From the NCBI RefSeq assembly GCF_002723615.1, contig NZ_KZ304957.1, positions 1 to 64,000 on the forward strand: DNA of 64,000 nucleotides, read 5' to 3'. The notes under the pieces are model-generated. The model saw nothing but the letters and a program-made list of their open reading frames with translations. It was not told the DNA's origin and did no database searches. The position numbers were made by a program, and so were the translations under genes. Below are positions 44,941-52,434 of this stretch, piece after piece. Positions within the stretch are counted from its first letter, which is position 1; each line of letters opens with the position of its first letter. The stretch is from Limimaricola cinnabarinus. Its GTDB lineage: Bacteria; Pseudomonadota; Alphaproteobacteria; Rhodobacterales; Rhodobacteraceae.

Positions 44941-45381
44941 ATGAAGATTTCGGTGCAGGAGGGGCCGTTCGACGCGGGCGCCGAGCTCGACGCCTTCAGC
45001 CATGGCCGCCACGAGGTCGGCGCGGTGGTGAGCTTTACCGGCATCGTGCGCGACCGCGAGGGCGGGCTGGTCGCCATGGAGATCGAGCACTACCCGGGCA
45101 TGACCGAGAAGGCGATCGCGAAGATCGCCGAAAAGGCCCGGGCGCGCTGGGATCTGGCCGATATCCTGGTGATCCACCGCTTTGGATCGCTGCCCTTGGG
45201 CCAGCCGATCATGATGGTGGCCACCGCCGCCGCGCATCGCCGCGCCGCCTTCGAGGCGGCGGAGTATCTGATGGACTACCTCAAGTCGCGCGCGCCCTTC
45301 TGGAAGAAGGAGGTGACGCGGTCGGGGGAGCATTGGGTCGAGGCGACGCCCGAGGACGAGGACGCGCTCTCGCGCTGGTAG
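44941..45381 (+). CDS. moaE: Molybdopterin synthase catalytic subunit
   Basis: Converts precursor Z to molybdopterin, using sulfur from MoaD. The 146-residue protein shows GAVVSFTGIVRD at the N-terminal third, LEIEHYPGMTEKAI-like MEIEHYPGMTEKAI, VIHRFGSLPLGQPIMMV, and the active-site lysines in YLKSRAPFWKKE near the C-terminus. All family blocks are present. GGAGG and a G-rich leader lie just upstream of the ATG, 13 bases after the moaD stop. Confidence 0.95.
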   Translation: MKISVQEGPFDAGAELDAFSHGRHEVGAVVSFTGIVRDREGGLVAMEIEHYPGMTEKAIAKIAEKARARWDLADILVIHRFGSLPLGQPIMMVATAAAHRRAAFEAAEYLMDYLKSRAPFWKKEVTRSGEHWVEATPEDEDALSRW

Positions 45382-45447
45382 CGGCTTTCACCTCGTCTTA
45401 AGCGGTATCGCCCATTCTGGCGCCCATTGCCGCAGACGGGGGTCGCC

Positions 45448-46254
45448 ATGCCGCTTGAAACCGATCAGCCCACCGATCCCTTCTCACAGGCGCAGGCGCT
45501 CGATCTGGCCGACATCCCGCGCATGGTGCGCGCAGCGCTGGCCGAGCGGCGCACCGAGCTGGCCTATCAGCCGGTGATGGTGGCCGCGAGCGGCGCGATC
45601 GCCTTTCACGAGGGGCTGATCCGGCTGCGCGATCATGCCGGGCGGCTGCTGCCGGCGCGGCATTTCCTTCCGGGCGTGGAGGAGACGGCGCTGGGCCGTG
45701 ATCTCGACCGCGCCGCGCTGCGCGAGGGGCTGGAAGCGCTGCGCCGCGCGCCCGGCCTGCGATTGTCGGTCAACATGTCGGCCCGCTCGATCGGCGACGG
45801 GCGCTGGCGGCGGACGCTGCTCGACGGGCTGGGGCGGGGTCCGGGGATCGGCGAGCGGCTGATCCTCGAGATCTCCGAAAGCTCGGCCATGACCCTGCCC
45901 GAGGTGGTCTGCCGCTTCATGGCCGAGATGCGCCCGCGCGGTGTGAGCTTCGCGCTTGATGAGTTCGGCGCGGGCCAGACCGCCTTTCGACACCTGCGGG
46001 ATTTTCTCTTCGATCTCGTCAAGATCGACGCGCATTTCGTGCGCGGCATAGAGGAAGACCCGGACAACGAGGTGCTCTGCGCCGCGCTGGTCGCGGTGGC
46101 GCGGCAGTTCGGCATGGCCAGCGTCGCCTGCGGCGTGGAGACCGAAAAAGAGGCGGAGCGGCTCGCCGGGATCGGCGCGGAATGCCTGCAGGGCTATCTT
46201 TGCGGCCGCCCGGCGCGCCAGCCCCGGCCCGCGGCGCGAATGGCGTTGCCCTGA
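45448..46254 (+). CDS. EAL-domain protein (cyclic di-GMP phosphodiesterase-like)
   Basis: A 268-residue single-domain EAL protein without a GGDEF partner or sensor domain. Seen: AYQPVMVAASGAIAFHEGLIRL (Glu of the EAL motif within HEGL), NMSARSIGDG (Asn), LILEISESSAM (Glu), FALDEFGAGQTAF, VKIDAHFVRG (Lys and Asp), ACGVETE (Glu) and CLQGYLCGRPA (Gln). Most metal and catalytic ligands are kept, but DDFG reads DEFG, changing one metal-binding Asp to Glu. Activity on cyclic di-GMP is therefore possible but may be reduced, or the protein may serve as a receptor. I prefer the ATG at 45448; an upstream TTG has no support. Confidence 0.82.
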   Translation: MPLETDQPTDPFSQAQALDLADIPRMVRAALAERRTELAYQPVMVAASGAIAFHEGLIRLRDHAGRLLPARHFLPGVEETALGRDLDRAALREGLEALRRAPGLRLSVNMSARSIGDGRWRRTLLDGLGRGPGIGERLILEISESSAMTLPEVVCRFMAEMRPRGVSFALDEFGAGQTAFRHLRDFLFDLVKIDAHFVRGIEEDPDNEVLCAALVAVARQFGMASVACGVETEKEAERLAGIGAECLQGYLCGRPARQPRPAARMALP

Positions 46255-46327
46255 GGATCGAGGCTGCTAGGCTCGGCCCCGATCCGGAAGCCCGGCACGT
46301 GCCGGCCCGTCTGTCAGGGAGAGTTTC

Positions 46328-47503
46328 ATGACCAATGTCGTAATCGCTTCGGCCGCCCGCACCGCCGTGGGCAGCTTTGGTGGTGCCTTCGCCAACACGC
46401 CCGCGCATCAGCTCGGCGCCGCCGTGCTCGAAGAGGTCGTCAGCCGCGCCGGTGTCGACAAGTCCGAAGTGAGCGAGACCATTCTCGGCCAGGTGCTGAC
46501 CGCCGCACAGGGCCAGAACCCGGCGCGCCAGGCGCATATCCTCGCCGGTCTGCCGCAGGAAAGCGCCGCCTGGGGGCTCAACCAGGTCTGCGGTTCGGGC
46601 CTGCGCGCCGTCGCACTCGCCGCGCAGCACATCCAGCTCGGCGATGCCAGCATCGTCTGCGCCGGCGGGCAGGAGAGCATGTCGCTCGCCCCCCATGCCC
46701 AGACGCTGCGGCAGGGCCAGAAGATGGGCGACATCAAGCTCACCGACACGATGATCAAGGACGGCCTCTGGGACGCCTTCAACGACTACCACATGGGCAC
46801 CACGGCCGAGAACGTGGCCACCCGCCACCAGATCACCCGCGAGATGCAGGACGAGTTCGCCGTCGCCTCGCAGAACAAGGCCGAGGCCGCCCAGAAGGAC
46901 GGGCGCTTCAAGGACGAGATCGTCCCCTTCACCGTCAAGACCCGCAAGGGCGACATCACCACCGATGCCGATGAATACATCCGCCACGGCGCCACGATCG
47001 ACGCCATGGCCAAGCTGCGCCCGGCCTTCTCCAAGGAAGGCAGCGTGACGGCGGCCAACGCCTCGGGCCTCAATGACGGCGCGGCGGCGACGCTGCTGAT
47101 GAGCGTCGAGGAGGCCGAGCGCCGCGGCATCAAACCCCTGGGCCGCATCGCCGCCTATGCCACCGCCGGTCTCGACCCGGCCTATATGGGCGAGGGGCCG
47201 ATCTATGCCTCGAAGAAGGCGCTGGAAAAGGCGGGCTGGTCGGTCGACGATCTCGACCTGATCGAGGCGAACGAGGCCTTTGCCGCGCAGGCGCTCGCGG
47301 TCAACAAGCAGATGGGCTGGGACCCCGAGAAGGTGAACGTCAATGGCGGCGCCATCGCCATCGGCCACCCGATCGGCGCCTCGGGCGCCCGCGTGCTGGT
47401 GACGCTGCTGCACGAGATGCAGCGCCGCGACGCCAAGAAGGGCCTCGCCACGCTGTGCATCGGCGGCGGCATGGGTGTCGCGCTGTGCATCGAGCGCGAC
47501 TGA
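46328..47503 (+). CDS. phaA: Acetyl-CoA acetyltransferase (thiolase)
   Basis: Condenses two acetyl-CoA to acetoacetyl-CoA, the first step of polyhydroxybutyrate synthesis; the same reaction also serves degradation. The 391-residue protein has the acyl-binding cysteine in [13 protein letters not shown] (about residue 88), [11 protein letters not shown], the His in [11 protein letters not shown] and the second cysteine in [15 protein letters not shown] at the C-terminus. Length and motifs are those of biosynthetic thiolases. AGGGAGAG lies 6 bases before the ATG. It is followed by a patatin gene and then phaB, which supports the PHB role. Confidence 0.95.
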   Translation: MTNVVIASAARTAVGSFGGAFANTPAHQLGAAVLEEVVSRAGVDKSEVSETILGQVLTAAQGQNPARQAHILAGLPQESAAWGLNQVCGSGLRAVALAAQHIQLGDASIVCAGGQESMSLAPHAQTLRQGQKMGDIKLTDTMIKDGLWDAFNDYHMGTTAENVATRHQITREMQDEFAVASQNKAEAAQKDGRFKDEIVPFTVKTRKGDITTDADEYIRHGATIDAMAKLRPAFSKEGSVTAANASGLNDGAAATLLMSVEEAERRGIKPLGRIAAYATAGLDPAYMGEGPIYASKKALEKAGWSVDDLDLIEANEAFAAQALAVNKQMGWDPEKVNVNGGAIAIGHPIGASGARVLVTLLHEMQRRDAKKGLATLCIGGGMGVALCIERD

Positions 47504-47504
47504 G

Positions 47505-48335
47505 ATGAGCGACTGGACCGCGCCCCGGCAGCTCGTCTTCTCGGGGGGCGGCCTGCGCTGCTTCTGGCAGGGGGGCTTCATGGAGACCCTCGGCCGGCAC
47601 GCGGCCATCGCGCCCGAACGCGTCGTCGGGGTCTCGGGCGGCGCGCTTTCGGCGGCGACGCATGTCGCCGGGCGCGAGCGCAAGCTGCTCGACGCGATGT
47701 GCGACGCCTTCGAGGCGCAGGACAGCAACCTCTTCGACCGCGAGAAGGGCAGCATCAGCCCGCATCAGCGGATCTATTGCGAGGTGGTGTCGCGGGTGCT
47801 CGACGAGGAGGCGGCCCGCCTTGTCGCCGAAGGGCCGCAGACGCAGATCCTGATCGCGCATCCGCCCGCCTCCGGCCTGCCCAAGCTCAGCGGCGTGGCC
47901 GCGACCGTGGCCTATGAGGCGGAGCTGCACCTGGTCAATTCGCCGCATTTCTCATGGGCGGCCAGGCTCGGGCTCGATTGCAGCCTCGTCGATGCGCGCG
48001 CCGCCGCGCGCGAGGGGCGGCTCGTCGATCTGGTCTGCGCGGCGGCGGTGATCCCGCCGGTGTTCGAGCCGCCCGACTGGGATGGACGCCCCGTGGTCGA
48101 TGGCGGCATGGCCGACCAGGCGCCGATGCCCGAGCCCGACGAGGGCGAGACGCTGGTGCTTTTGACCCGGCGCTACCGCAAGTTGCCGCAGGTGCCGGGG
48201 CGGCGCTACGTGATGCCCTCGTACGAGACGCCCGCCGACAAGATCGATTTCACCGATCCCGACAAGCTGCGCCGCACCTGGGACCAGGGCGCGCGCGACG
48301 CAAAAGCCTTTTGTCAGGAGGTTGGGCTTGCTTGA
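47505..48335 (+). CDS. Patatin-like phospholipase/acyl hydrolase
   Basis: A 276-residue member of the patatin family of Ser-Asp dyad hydrolases. Seen: the oxyanion loop FSGGGLRCFWQGGF at the N-terminus, the nucleophile GVSGGALS (about residue 42) and the Asp in VVDGGMADQAPMPE (about residue 200). There is no signal peptide, so it acts in the cytoplasm. Family members cleave phospholipids or other esters, and some are depolymerase-like. The ATG lies one base after the phaA stop and the gene is followed by phaB, so an acyl-CoA or PHB-related role is suggested but unproven. Confidence 0.88.
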   Translation: MSDWTAPRQLVFSGGGLRCFWQGGFMETLGRHAAIAPERVVGVSGGALSAATHVAGRERKLLDAMCDAFEAQDSNLFDREKGSISPHQRIYCEVVSRVLDEEAARLVAEGPQTQILIAHPPASGLPKLSGVAATVAYEAELHLVNSPHFSWAARLGLDCSLVDARAAAREGRLVDLVCAAAVIPPVFEPPDWDGRPVVDGGMADQAPMPEPDEGETLVLLTRRYRKLPQVPGRRYVMPSYETPADKIDFTDPDKLRRTWDQGARDAKAFCQEVGLA

Positions 48336-48393
48336 CCCGACGTGATGCGAAAGGGTCGGGGGGAAGCAATTCGCAAGACGAGGGAGATCGGGA

Positions 48394-49119
48394 ATGGCGA
48401 GAACGGCACTGGTGACAGGGGGCAGCCGCGGCATCGGCGCGGCGATTTCCAAGGCGCTGAAGGCAGAGGGCCATAGGGTCGTCGCAACCTATGCGGGCAA
48501 TGACGAAAAGGCGCGCGCCTTCACCGAGGAGACCGGCATCGCCACCTACAAATGGGATGTGGGCGATTACGAGGCCTGCAAGGAGGGCATCGCCAGGGTC
48601 GAGGAAGAGCACGGGCCGGTCGACATTCTCGTCAACAATGCCGGCATCACCCGCGACGCGCCGTTTCACAAGATGACCCCGCAGCAATGGCGCGAGGTGA
48701 TCGACACCAACCTCACCGGCCTGTTCAACATGACCCATTGCGTCTGGCCCGGCCTGCGCGAGCGCAAGTTCGGCCGGATCGTCAACATCTCCTCGATCAA
48801 CGGCCAGAAGGGCCAGTTCGCCCAGGCCAACTACGCCGCCGCCAAGGCAGGCGACATCGGCTTCACCAAGGCGCTGGCGCAGGAGGGCGCGCGCGCCGGC
48901 ATCACCGTCAACGCGATCTGCCCGGGCTACATCAACACCGAGATGATGAGCACCATCCCCGAGAAGGTGATGAACGAGGTGATCCTGCCGCAGATCCCGG
49001 TCGGGCGGCTGGGCGAGGCCGAGGAGATCGCGCGCTGCGTGGTGTTCCTCTCCTCCGAGGATGCGGGCTTCGTCACCGGTTCGACGCTCTCGGCCAATGG
49101 CGGGCAGTATCTCGCCTGA
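48394..49119 (+). CDS. phaB: Acetoacetyl-CoA reductase
   Basis: NADPH-dependent SDR reducing acetoacetyl-CoA to (R)-3-hydroxybutyryl-CoA for polyhydroxybutyrate synthesis. The 241-residue protein shows VTGGSRGIGAAISKAL, DVGDYEACK, LVNNAGITRDAPF, the Ser in NISSINGQKGQFAQ, YAAAKAG (Tyr, Lys) and ICPGYINTEM; NGQKGQFGQ-like and FSAEDAGF-like C-terminal features fit PhaB rather than FabG. GAGGGA lies 8 bases before the ATG. A clear intrinsic terminator follows. Confidence 0.94.
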   Translation: MARTALVTGGSRGIGAAISKALKAEGHRVVATYAGNDEKARAFTEETGIATYKWDVGDYEACKEGIARVEEEHGPVDILVNNAGITRDAPFHKMTPQQWREVIDTNLTGLFNMTHCVWPGLRERKFGRIVNISSINGQKGQFAQANYAAAKAGDIGFTKALAQEGARAGITVNAICPGYINTEMMSTIPEKVMNEVILPQIPVGRLGEAEEIARCVVFLSSEDAGFVTGSTLSANGGQYLA

Positions 49120-49167
49120 TGGCTGATAGGAGGGGGCGGGATATCGGCCCCTCCCTTCAGATAAAGC

Positions 49168-49199
49168 AGCGCCCGTCGCGTGAGCGGCGGGCGCTTTTC
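49168..49199 (+). terminator. Intrinsic terminator after phaB
   Basis: AGCGCCCGTCGC (49168-49179) pairs with GCGGCGGGCGCT (49184-49195), a 12-bp stem with one G-T pair and a GTGA loop, followed by TTT. It lies about 50 bp beyond the phaB stop and would end the phaA-patatin-phaB transcript. Confidence 0.85.
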
Positions 49200-49274
49200 G
49201 GAAACAAGGTGTCTGTCACGAGGGTCGGGCCCCGAGGGGCATGTGCCGGGCGCGCGGCCCGGCATGGGGCCAGC

Positions 49275-49442
49275 CTAGTGCGGGCTGAGACGCGTGATCT
49301 CTTCCTTCAGCATGAGCTTGCGCTTCTTCATCTGAGCGATCTCGATGTCGCTCGTGGCGGGCGACCTTTGCGCCATCTCCACTTCCTGCGAAAGCGACTG
49401 GTGTTTGCGGCGCAGTTCCTCCAGATGCGATGTCAGGCTCAT
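49275..49442 (-). CDS. YdcH family small coiled-coil protein
   Basis: A 55-residue protein of the YdcH/DUF465 family, widespread in proteobacteria and of unknown function. The sequence begins MSLTSHLEELRRKHQSLSQE and ends MKKRKLMLKEEITRL plus SPH, one long amphipathic helix with heptad spacing of Leu, as in the family. AGGAG lies 7 bases upstream of the ATG. It stands alone between the phaB terminator and the next minus-strand gene. Confidence 0.88.
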   Translation of the reverse strand: MSLTSHLEELRRKHQSLSQEVEMAQRSPATSDIEIAQMKKRKLMLKEEITRLSPH

Positions 49443-49569
49443 AGGCTGTCTCCTGTGTCTGGTTGCGACAAGGACAGTCGAGCACGGTTTTGCAATTCTG
49501 TCACCTGAGAGATGCGACGCAATCGACCTTTATTGTCGCGATGCGCGAAATCTTGCGTGATCTGCGCCT

Positions 49570-50334
49570 CTAGATGCGCAAGATTCCTCCATCGCGCAAA
49601 ATAGTTTCGGCCTCGGGGGTGAAATCGGCGGCGTCCGACAGATGCCGCGCCCCGGCATGCAGCACCAGCGGCGCGGCGAGTCGGAAGGCGGCGCGGCCGC
49701 TCTGGCGCGCCGTCACCACCACCCGCTCCGCATCACGCCCGGCGCGCGAGACGAGCGGGCGCAGCGCGATGCCGCCCATCCGGCCATGCAGCGCGGCGAT
49801 GATCTCGGGCAGCCGGTCGGCGCGCTGGATCAGCGTCAGCCGCCCCAGCGGCGCCACCCGGCGCGCCATCGCATCGACCCATGCCGCCATCGGCAGCGGC
49901 GCGCCGAAGGCGGTCTCCTTGGCCGGGTTTGGCGCGGGGCGCGAATGGGCGCGGTCGAAATAGGGCGGGTTGGCGATGACATGATCGAATCGCCGCGCCT
50001 TGAGCGCGGCGGGCAGGGCGCGCAGATCGGCGGTGTGGATCTCGGCTTGCGCGCCGTTCAGCGCGGCGTTGCGGCGCGCCAGATCGGCATAGGCGGGCTG
50101 GATCTCCGCGCCCCAGAGCGCCAGATCAGGCACCCGCGCGGCCAGGCACATCAGCGCCGCGCCCGCGCCGCAGCCCAGCTCCAGCACGCTCTGGCCCGGC
50201 TCGGCCTCGACGGCGGCGGCAAGCAGCACCGGGTCGGTCCCCGCCCGGTAGCCGCGCCGCGGCTGCAACAGCGTCACCCGCCCGCCGAGAAAGGCGTCGC
50301 GGGTCAGCGCCTCATCGGCCCAGGTCGACGTCAT
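49570..50334 (-). CDS. tRNA1(Val) A37 N6-methyltransferase-like protein
   Basis: A 254-residue SAM-dependent methyltransferase of the TrmN6/YfiC type. Seen: VTLLQPRRGYRAGTDPVLLAAAV (the family's N-terminal GYR...D block), SAM-binding LELGCGAGAALMCLA, AEIQPAYADLARRNAA and the catalytic VIANPPYFD (NPPY, typical of N6-adenine methylases). It would modify adenine 37 of tRNA1(Val). I start it at ATG 50334; an in-frame ATG 39 bases earlier lies deeper in the upstream gene. It overlaps the DUF2007-like gene by 23 bp. Confidence 0.85.
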   Translation of the reverse strand: MTSTWADEALTRDAFLGGRVTLLQPRRGYRAGTDPVLLAAAVEAEPGQSVLELGCGAGAALMCLAARVPDLALWGAEIQPAYADLARRNAALNGAQAEIHTADLRALPAALKARRFDHVIANPPYFDRAHSRPAPNPAKETAFGAPLPMAAWVDAMARRVAPLGRLTLIQRADRLPEIIAALHGRMGGIALRPLVSRAGRDAERVVVTARQSGRAAFRLAAPLVLHAGARHLSDAADFTPEAETILRDGGILRI

Positions 50335-50527
50335 TGTCGCGCATCGCCCGTTCGGCGGCGGCATGGTCGGCACTGCGCACCATCAGGCGCCGCGGCAATA
50401 TGCCGATGCTGCCTTCGAGGATGCTCGTGTTTACGTCCCACTCGAAGCAGTCTATACCCTCGCCGTTCAATAGGGCGGTGGCAAAAGCGATGACCGTCGG
50501 GTCGTTGCTGCGCAAAAGCTCTTTCAT
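50312..50527 (-). CDS. DUF2007-like small protein
   Basis: A 71-residue protein beginning MKELLRSNDPTVIAFATALL and continuing GIDCFEWDVNTSILEGSIG, with the pattern of DUF2007 (annotated only as putative signal-transducing). One small alpha/beta domain fits the family's ferredoxin-like fold. The role is unknown. It overlaps the methyltransferase gene downstream and faces the prenyl synthase gene across a 49-bp divergent gap. Confidence 0.85.
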   Translation of the reverse strand: MKELLRSNDPTVIAFATALLNGEGIDCFEWDVNTSILEGSIGILPRRLMVRSADHAAAERAMRDNDVDLGR

Positions 50528-50576
50528 CCGCAACCAGCTAGGGCGTTTCGGCGCCCTTGTCGAGAAGACCGCCGCC

Positions 50577-51575
50577 ATGGACCTCGCCACGCCGACAGCA
50601 AAGCCGCATGACCGCCTCGCCCATGCCCTCTCGGAGGACATGCAGGCCGTCAACGCGATGATCCGAGAGCGCATGGCCTCCGAGCATGCGCCACGCATTC
50701 CCGAGGTGACCGCGCATCTGGTCGAGGCGGGGGGCAAGCGGCTGCGGCCGATGCTGACGCTCGCCGCGGCGCGGCTGTGCGGCTATGACGGCCCCTATCA
50801 CATCCACCTCGCCGCGACGGTGGAGTTCATCCACACCGCGACGCTCCTGCATGACGACGTGGTCGACGACAGCAAGCAGCGGCGCGGCCGGCCCACGGCG
50901 AACCTGCTGTGGGACAACACCTCCTCGGTGCTGGTAGGCGATTATCTCTTCGCCCGCTCGTTCCAGGTGATGGTCGAGACCGGCTCGCTGCGGGTGCTGG
51001 GCATCCTGTCGAACGCCTCGGCCACCATCGCCGAGGGCGAGGTGCTGCAGCTCACCGCGGCGCGCAATCTGGAGACCACCGAAGAGACCTATCTGCGGGT
51101 GGTGCGCGGCAAGACGGCGGCGCTGTTCTCGGCCGCGACCGAGGTGGGCGGCATCATCGCCGCCGCGCCCGAGCCGCATGTCGCGGCGCTGCGCGCTTAC
51201 GGCGACGCGCTCGGCATCGCCTTCCAGATCGTCGACGACCTGCTCGATTATGGCGGCACGGCGGCGATCGGCAAGGCGCTCGGCGACGATCTGCGCGAGG
51301 GCAAGCTGACGCTGCCGGTGATCCGGGCGCTGGCGCAGGCCGACGAGGAGGAGCGCGCCTTCTGGAGCCGCACCATCGGCAAGGGCCGGGTCGAGGCGGG
51401 CGATCTCGACCGCGCGCAGGCGATCCTCGCGCGGCACGGCGCGCTGGAAAGCACGCGCCAGACCGCGCTCGACTGGGCCGAGCGCGCGCGCCTCAGCCTG
51501 CGCGCGCTGCCGGACCACCCCTTGAGCGAGATGCTCGAGGATCTGGCGAGCTACGTGGTCGAGCGGATCAGCTGA
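50577..51575 (+). CDS. ispB: Long-chain polyprenyl diphosphate synthase (octaprenyl/decaprenyl type)
   Basis: Extends farnesyl diphosphate with isopentenyl units to make the side chain of ubiquinone. The 332-residue protein has EAGGKRLRPMLTLAAARLCG, the first aspartate-rich motif LLHDDVVDDSKQRRG (about 90-104) and the second, FQIVDDLLDYGG (about 215-226), with GDYLFARSF and RVVRGKTAALFSAA between. Length and motifs fit trans-long-chain synthases (C40-C50). Chain length cannot be set by sequence inspection. Its stop lies within the 3' end of ispE, an 8-bp convergent overlap. Confidence 0.9.
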   Translation: MDLATPTAKPHDRLAHALSEDMQAVNAMIRERMASEHAPRIPEVTAHLVEAGGKRLRPMLTLAAARLCGYDGPYHIHLAATVEFIHTATLLHDDVVDDSKQRRGRPTANLLWDNTSSVLVGDYLFARSFQVMVETGSLRVLGILSNASATIAEGEVLQLTAARNLETTEETYLRVVRGKTAALFSAATEVGGIIAAAPEPHVAALRAYGDALGIAFQIVDDLLDYGGTAAIGKALGDDLREGKLTLPVIRALAQADEEERAFWSRTIGKGRVEAGDLDRAQAILARHGALESTRQTALDWAERARLSLRALPDHPLSEMLEDLASYVVERIS

Positions 51576-52434
51576 GCAGCGGCGCCGGCGCCACCCACCA
51601 GCCCATTTCCGACAGCTGGATCGCGCGGGCGACCTGCCGCGCGCGGCCCATGTCGCGGGTGAGGCCGACGCAGGTCGCGCCCGAGCCCGACATCACCGCG
51701 AGATCGACACCGGGCATGGCGCGGAGCCGCTTGAGCGCGCGGGCGATCTCGGGCGCCAGCGCCTCGGCCGGGGCCTGCAGATCGTTGCGCTGCGCGGCCA
51801 GCCATTCGACGAAGCCCTCGTAATCGAGCCGCGCGGGCATCTCCGCCATGGGGGCGTTGTCCGACTGCGCGAGCTTGTCGAAGACCTGTCCCGTCGGCAC
51901 CTCGACGCCGGGATTGACGAGCACCAGCCCGCAGCCGGGCAGGGCGGGCAACGGGGTCAGGCTTTCGCCGATGCCGCGCATCCGTGCCGGGGCCGGGGCA
52001 TGGAGGCAGACCGGCACGTCGGCCCCGAGTTCGAGCACGATCGGATCGTCGGGCGCGAAATTCTCGACCCCCCAGACCTGGCTCAGAAGCCGCAGCGCCG
52101 CCGCGGCATCCGACGAGCCGCTGCCGATGCCCGCGGCATGGGGCAGCGTCTTGGTCAGCTTGATCCGCGCGCCCTGCGCCACGCCGCGCGTGGCCTGCAG
52201 CACCCGCGCGGCGCGCAGGATGGAGTTGCTCTCGTCGACCGGCACGCCCTTGGAAAAGGGCCCCATCACCTCGAGTGTCAGGTCGGTCGCGGGCAGGGCG
52301 GTCAGCTGATCGCCCACCCCGGCAAAGGCGACGAGGCTGTCGAGCAGGTGATAGCCCCCGGCGCGCAGCCCGGTGACATGCAGGGCGAGATTGATCTTGG
52401 CCGGTGCCAGCCCCTTGTCGAGCGCCATGGTCAT
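51568..52434 (-). CDS. ispE: 4-diphosphocytidyl-2-C-methyl-D-erythritol kinase
   Basis: GHMP kinase of the MEP isoprenoid pathway. The 288-residue protein begins LAPAKINLALHVTGLRAGGYH (given in part: APAKINLALHV), and contains LPHAAGIGSGSSDAAAALR (shown in part: the GHMP ATP-binding GIGSGSSDAA) and the C-terminal VMSGSGATCVGL. All three family motifs are present. The ATG overlaps the stop of the upstream TPR gene (ATGA). Its neighbour on the other strand makes polyprenyl diphosphate, so both belong to isoprenoid supply. Confidence 0.95.
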   Translation of the reverse strand: MTMALDKGLAPAKINLALHVTGLRAGGYHLLDSLVAFAGVGDQLTALPATDLTLEVMGPFSKGVPVDESNSILRAARVLQATRGVAQGARIKLTKTLPHAAGIGSGSSDAAAALRLLSQVWGVENFAPDDPIVLELGADVPVCLHAPAPARMRGIGESLTPLPALPGCGLVLVNPGVEVPTGQVFDKLAQSDNAPMAEMPARLDYEGFVEWLAAQRNDLQAPAEALAPEIARALKRLRAMPGVDLAVMSGSGATCVGLTRDMGRARQVARAIQLSEMGWWVAPAPLLS

